64,000 nt of DNA from Sclerodactyla briareus. Taxonomy: Eukaryota; Echinodermata; Holothuroidea; Dendrochirotida; Sclerodactylidae. A program made the position numbers and the translations under genes. The notes below the pieces were generated by a model. That model made no database searches. It saw only the letters and a list, made by a program, of their open reading frames with translations, and was not told the DNA's origin. Positions 61,346-64,000 of this stretch are shown in pieces; the stretch's first letter is position 1; every line of letters starts with the position of its first letter. Location of the stretch: the NCBI GenBank assembly GCA_026419785.1, contig JAODTK010005767.1, forward strand, positions 297,285 through 361,284. Direction: 5' to 3'.

Positions 61346-62543
61346 GTTTTTCCATGTGCTTTTTGTGTTTAGATAACACGTTCTGCGGTGGCGACATAGC
61401 ATGTTTCTCCAGGTGAATAACCCCAAAATCGACTTCAGCGAGTCTGGTAACGCATGCCTTCCTGTCCGACAAAACTATGTATGAAATTCAAAGTAGAATG
61501 GAAGAAATATGTCAAGTAAGATAAAATTTTGCCCTTAGGAATATGAAATCAATGCTATTGTGAAAATCCCTGTTCTGTAGGCATTGAAGTATTTCTTGGT
61601 TGTCGTTATGTATTTTGGGGCAGGAGAAGCGATGAGCTGCGGCAGGTAACCGTAATGTTTGTATGAAGAAATCTTTCTGGTAATCAAAGGAACACGGCAT
61701 ATTAATGCAGTGACAATAAAGGAAGAGCCTTTGAGGGGAGTCAACTTGAGTTCCTTATCGTAATTGTTTTCACATGATATCGCTGACTCATGACTGCTTC
61801 AACATACATGGTCGATCAACTTCTACCATTTGCCTTGCCTAAGGTGAAGTTGAACTAGATATCCCCAGTGGGTGTGAAGTTCACAGGTAATTTTATCGGA
61901 AAAATCGCAATTAAAACACAATAAATTTCCCTTGTACTTCATGCGATTAGTTGAACGGACTACTTACCATAGTAATACAGTCCTCTTTGTTGTCACAGCA
62001 ACCAACAGTCACCTATTGATGTGTCCACCTTACAGGCTTTATTATGTCAATTGAACAGTATCATGAAAAGAGGTCATTGCCACTTCAATTCACCACTGAC
62101 ATATGTACAGAAGGGAACCAGAGCGACCACTATCAAATTTTGTGCAATGACGCATCGGCGGAGGCATAACGTCCTAACAAAAGACTGAACCATACTAGAT
62201 CTTAATCTCCCCGCGTGTTAAGGCCTGCCTCAGTTTTGAGCGTCTTATGTATTGAGGCAGCGTCCTATGTAGTCCAATAAACCGCTGACTTTTTATAGCC
62301 CTAATAATAGTGTGATGACACCATCGGTGTCAGACTCAAAAGGAAACTGCATGCCAAGTAGAACGGAAGTACCGGAGTGATGAAATAATACCGGTCTGTC
62401 GCATGTATACATGTATTCCTATATCGTGGATACAAGGGGGAGTTTCGACATTTCATCAGAAATGGTTCTCAAAGTAGCCTCTCGTCGACAACATTAACAG
62501 GTGGATATGTATTTGAAGGCATTCAAAAACACTACTTCTTAAA
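61346..62543. other. Intergenic DNA, nothing recognised
   Basis: No supportable feature. Confidence 0.45.
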
Positions 62544-62880
62544 GGACAATTGCAGGAGAATTATAAAGAGGCTAATACAGTATATAGCTGAGAACTAAGA
62601 ACCAGTTGGTTCAGTAGCTCAAACCGGACAAATTTTAATATGTAGTGAACTGGTATATGTTATTGGAGTTTGCATTTACTTCAGTTATACTGACCGTTGA
62701 TGGGCTTTCCACCCCACCTCCCAGGACAACTGCAGGTGAATTATAAGAGGCTAAATACGTATAGCGAGAACTAGAGAACCAATGGGTTCTTAGCTCAAAC
62801 CGGACAAATTTTAAATATTCGTGAACTGGTGTGATGTTTATTGGAGTTGTGCATTGATTTCATTCCTACTGACCTTCGAT
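62544..62880. repeat. Two-copy tandem duplication, 180-bp period, dispersed family
   Basis: GGACAATTGCAGG (62544) and GGACAACTGCAGG (62724) start two copies. Both continue with GAATTATAAAGAGGC or GAATTATAAGAGGC, then CTCAAACCGGACAAATTTTA and GTGAACTGGT. The start is shared with a fragment at 34185. Confidence 0.88.
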
Positions 62881-64000
62881 GACACTGAGCAGCATCATGT
62901 GTATCCCGATTTAATGGGCTTTCACCTCCGTTCCCATACAATGCACAGGTACCACTCATCAATGATGAAACTGGTCATGTATCATGGTATTCAACCCAAT
63001 CTGCAAAGTAGCGTTTTTTGCAGTTTTCATCATCCGACTCCCCATTGTGCCCCTTCAATGTTTGACTGAGGATTGTTGTAGTAAACCATCAACAACCATA
63101 CCACCACTACGCAATCCTGTCCCATAGACCTAATTCTTTTCTAAGTACAAAATTATTGTCAATTTCAATAAGAACAAAAACGATTGTTTGCAGGGTTGTG
63201 CACAACGACATCATTTATTATTGTATATGGGATGCTTTTCGGTCTTGCACAATACAGTCATGCACAAACTTCAAATAACTAACTCCGTAACGGAAAGTCC
63301 GTATGAACTTAGGTTTGGACTGACGGAGCCAGTTTTTCTCCAGCTATATTAACCAAGCTTTATCAATTCTTCCTGATCCTCAAAAGGGAATGTCGTTTGA
63401 TATGGTTTGTGTGGATGCTTTCTTTCTGACCGTTTTGGCATACATGTACATGTATATTAATTCATAAATTTTCTAGTTCCGCAAATTAATAATGTTCTGA
63501 CGAAGGCCTATGCTCAGGCGGTTGTATTTGCGCAATGTGCCTCAATTAGTATAAATCAGTACTTTCACCTTCATTCCATCTTCAGGATCGATAGTACATT
63601 TGAACACATGTAGCCAATGATAAATCTGTTTAAACTTGGTATGGAAGGCTTGGCTACCCATCCAAGCGTCCAGGCAGGCACAATGAACTTGCCTTGCTGG
63701 TACTCCTGATGTACGAACAATGAGGAATAAACTACCAACACGTCACTGCCTACAACAAAATCCAGAATTGCAACCTGTATGGTGAATGGGTTACTGGAAT
63801 TGGAATTTGATTTTGAAACTTTCAAATGAGCAACCGGATCTTATTGGGGGTATCTATATAATTTGCTACTGCATGATTGTACCCACACACAAGTGCTGGA
63901 GTTTAGCTGTCCCTCAATCTCTGCCACTTGGGCAAATTCATGATCAAAACCTCCTCTAACCCTATTTCTTTTAAACTTCCTAACTTCTAAGGTTTTCATG
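62881..64000. other. Intergenic DNA, nothing recognised
   Basis: No supportable exon, RNA gene or repeat copy. Confidence 0.45.

Noticed and set aside
1-64000. CRISPR arrays, operons, phage genes, rRNA
   Set aside because: No short regularly spaced repeats of the right kind, no dense gene clusters and no rRNA-like conserved blocks. The spliced exons show nuclear animal DNA.

Overview
The window looks like nuclear DNA from an intron-rich, repeat-rich animal. Three things support this: spliced exons of a metazoan-type SLC24 exchanger, tRNA-headed SINEs, and several non-autonomous DNA transposons with intact target-site duplications. The SINE bodies and dispersed repeats are of the style seen in marine invertebrates (lophotrochozoans or invertebrate deuterostomes), but I cannot name the species. 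There is no bacterial-style gene order, no rRNA, no CRISPR array and no long open reading frame that I recognise. Nearly all open frames of 60-220 codons are chance frames through repeats or introns.

The sequence shows many single-base insertions and deletions. They appear between repeat copies, between the two halves of otherwise clear target-site duplications, and inside a conserved exon. This fits either decay or an uncorrected long-read assembly, so genes must be read allowing for frame jumps and open frames alone are a poor guide.

The one securely identified host gene is a K+-dependent Na+/Ca2+ exchanger (SLC24/NCKX) on the minus strand. Two consecutive exons of its alpha-1 repeat lie at 12637-12721 and 11717-11830, with a compatible phase-1 intron between them. 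The other exons are not visible and are probably far away or outside the window. Several further candidate exons have plausible splice sites but no recognised family: 39.8, 42.4, 47.2, 47.8-48.4 and 53.3 kb, and 33.4-33.7 kb where a stop is followed by a polyadenylation signal.

Mobile DNA dominates. A terminal-inverted-repeat family of about 1.1 kb or more has copies at 4.95-7.86, 19.36-19.68, 37.40-38.46 and 58.72-59.77 kb, and a diverged relative near 57.3-57.6 kb. The first copy is interrupted by a 1.2-kb hAT-like element with an 8-bp duplication. Other hAT-like elements are at 31.56-32.59, 49.13-49.71 and 56.18-56.61 kb. A TA-flanked element is at 20.45-21.26 kb, and a 282-bp element with a perfect 9-bp duplication is at 23.34-23.62 kb. 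A LINE 3' end lies at 34.76-35.21 kb. tRNA-derived SINEs are at 3.08, 15.35, 29.24 and 38.95 kb.

Tandem arrays include a 61-bp satellite (2.63-3.04 kb), a 527-bp duplication (21.5-22.5 kb) and a higher-order array of about 590 bp (27.1-28.8 kb). The remaining stretches are described as intergenic or intronic DNA in which I see no supportable feature.
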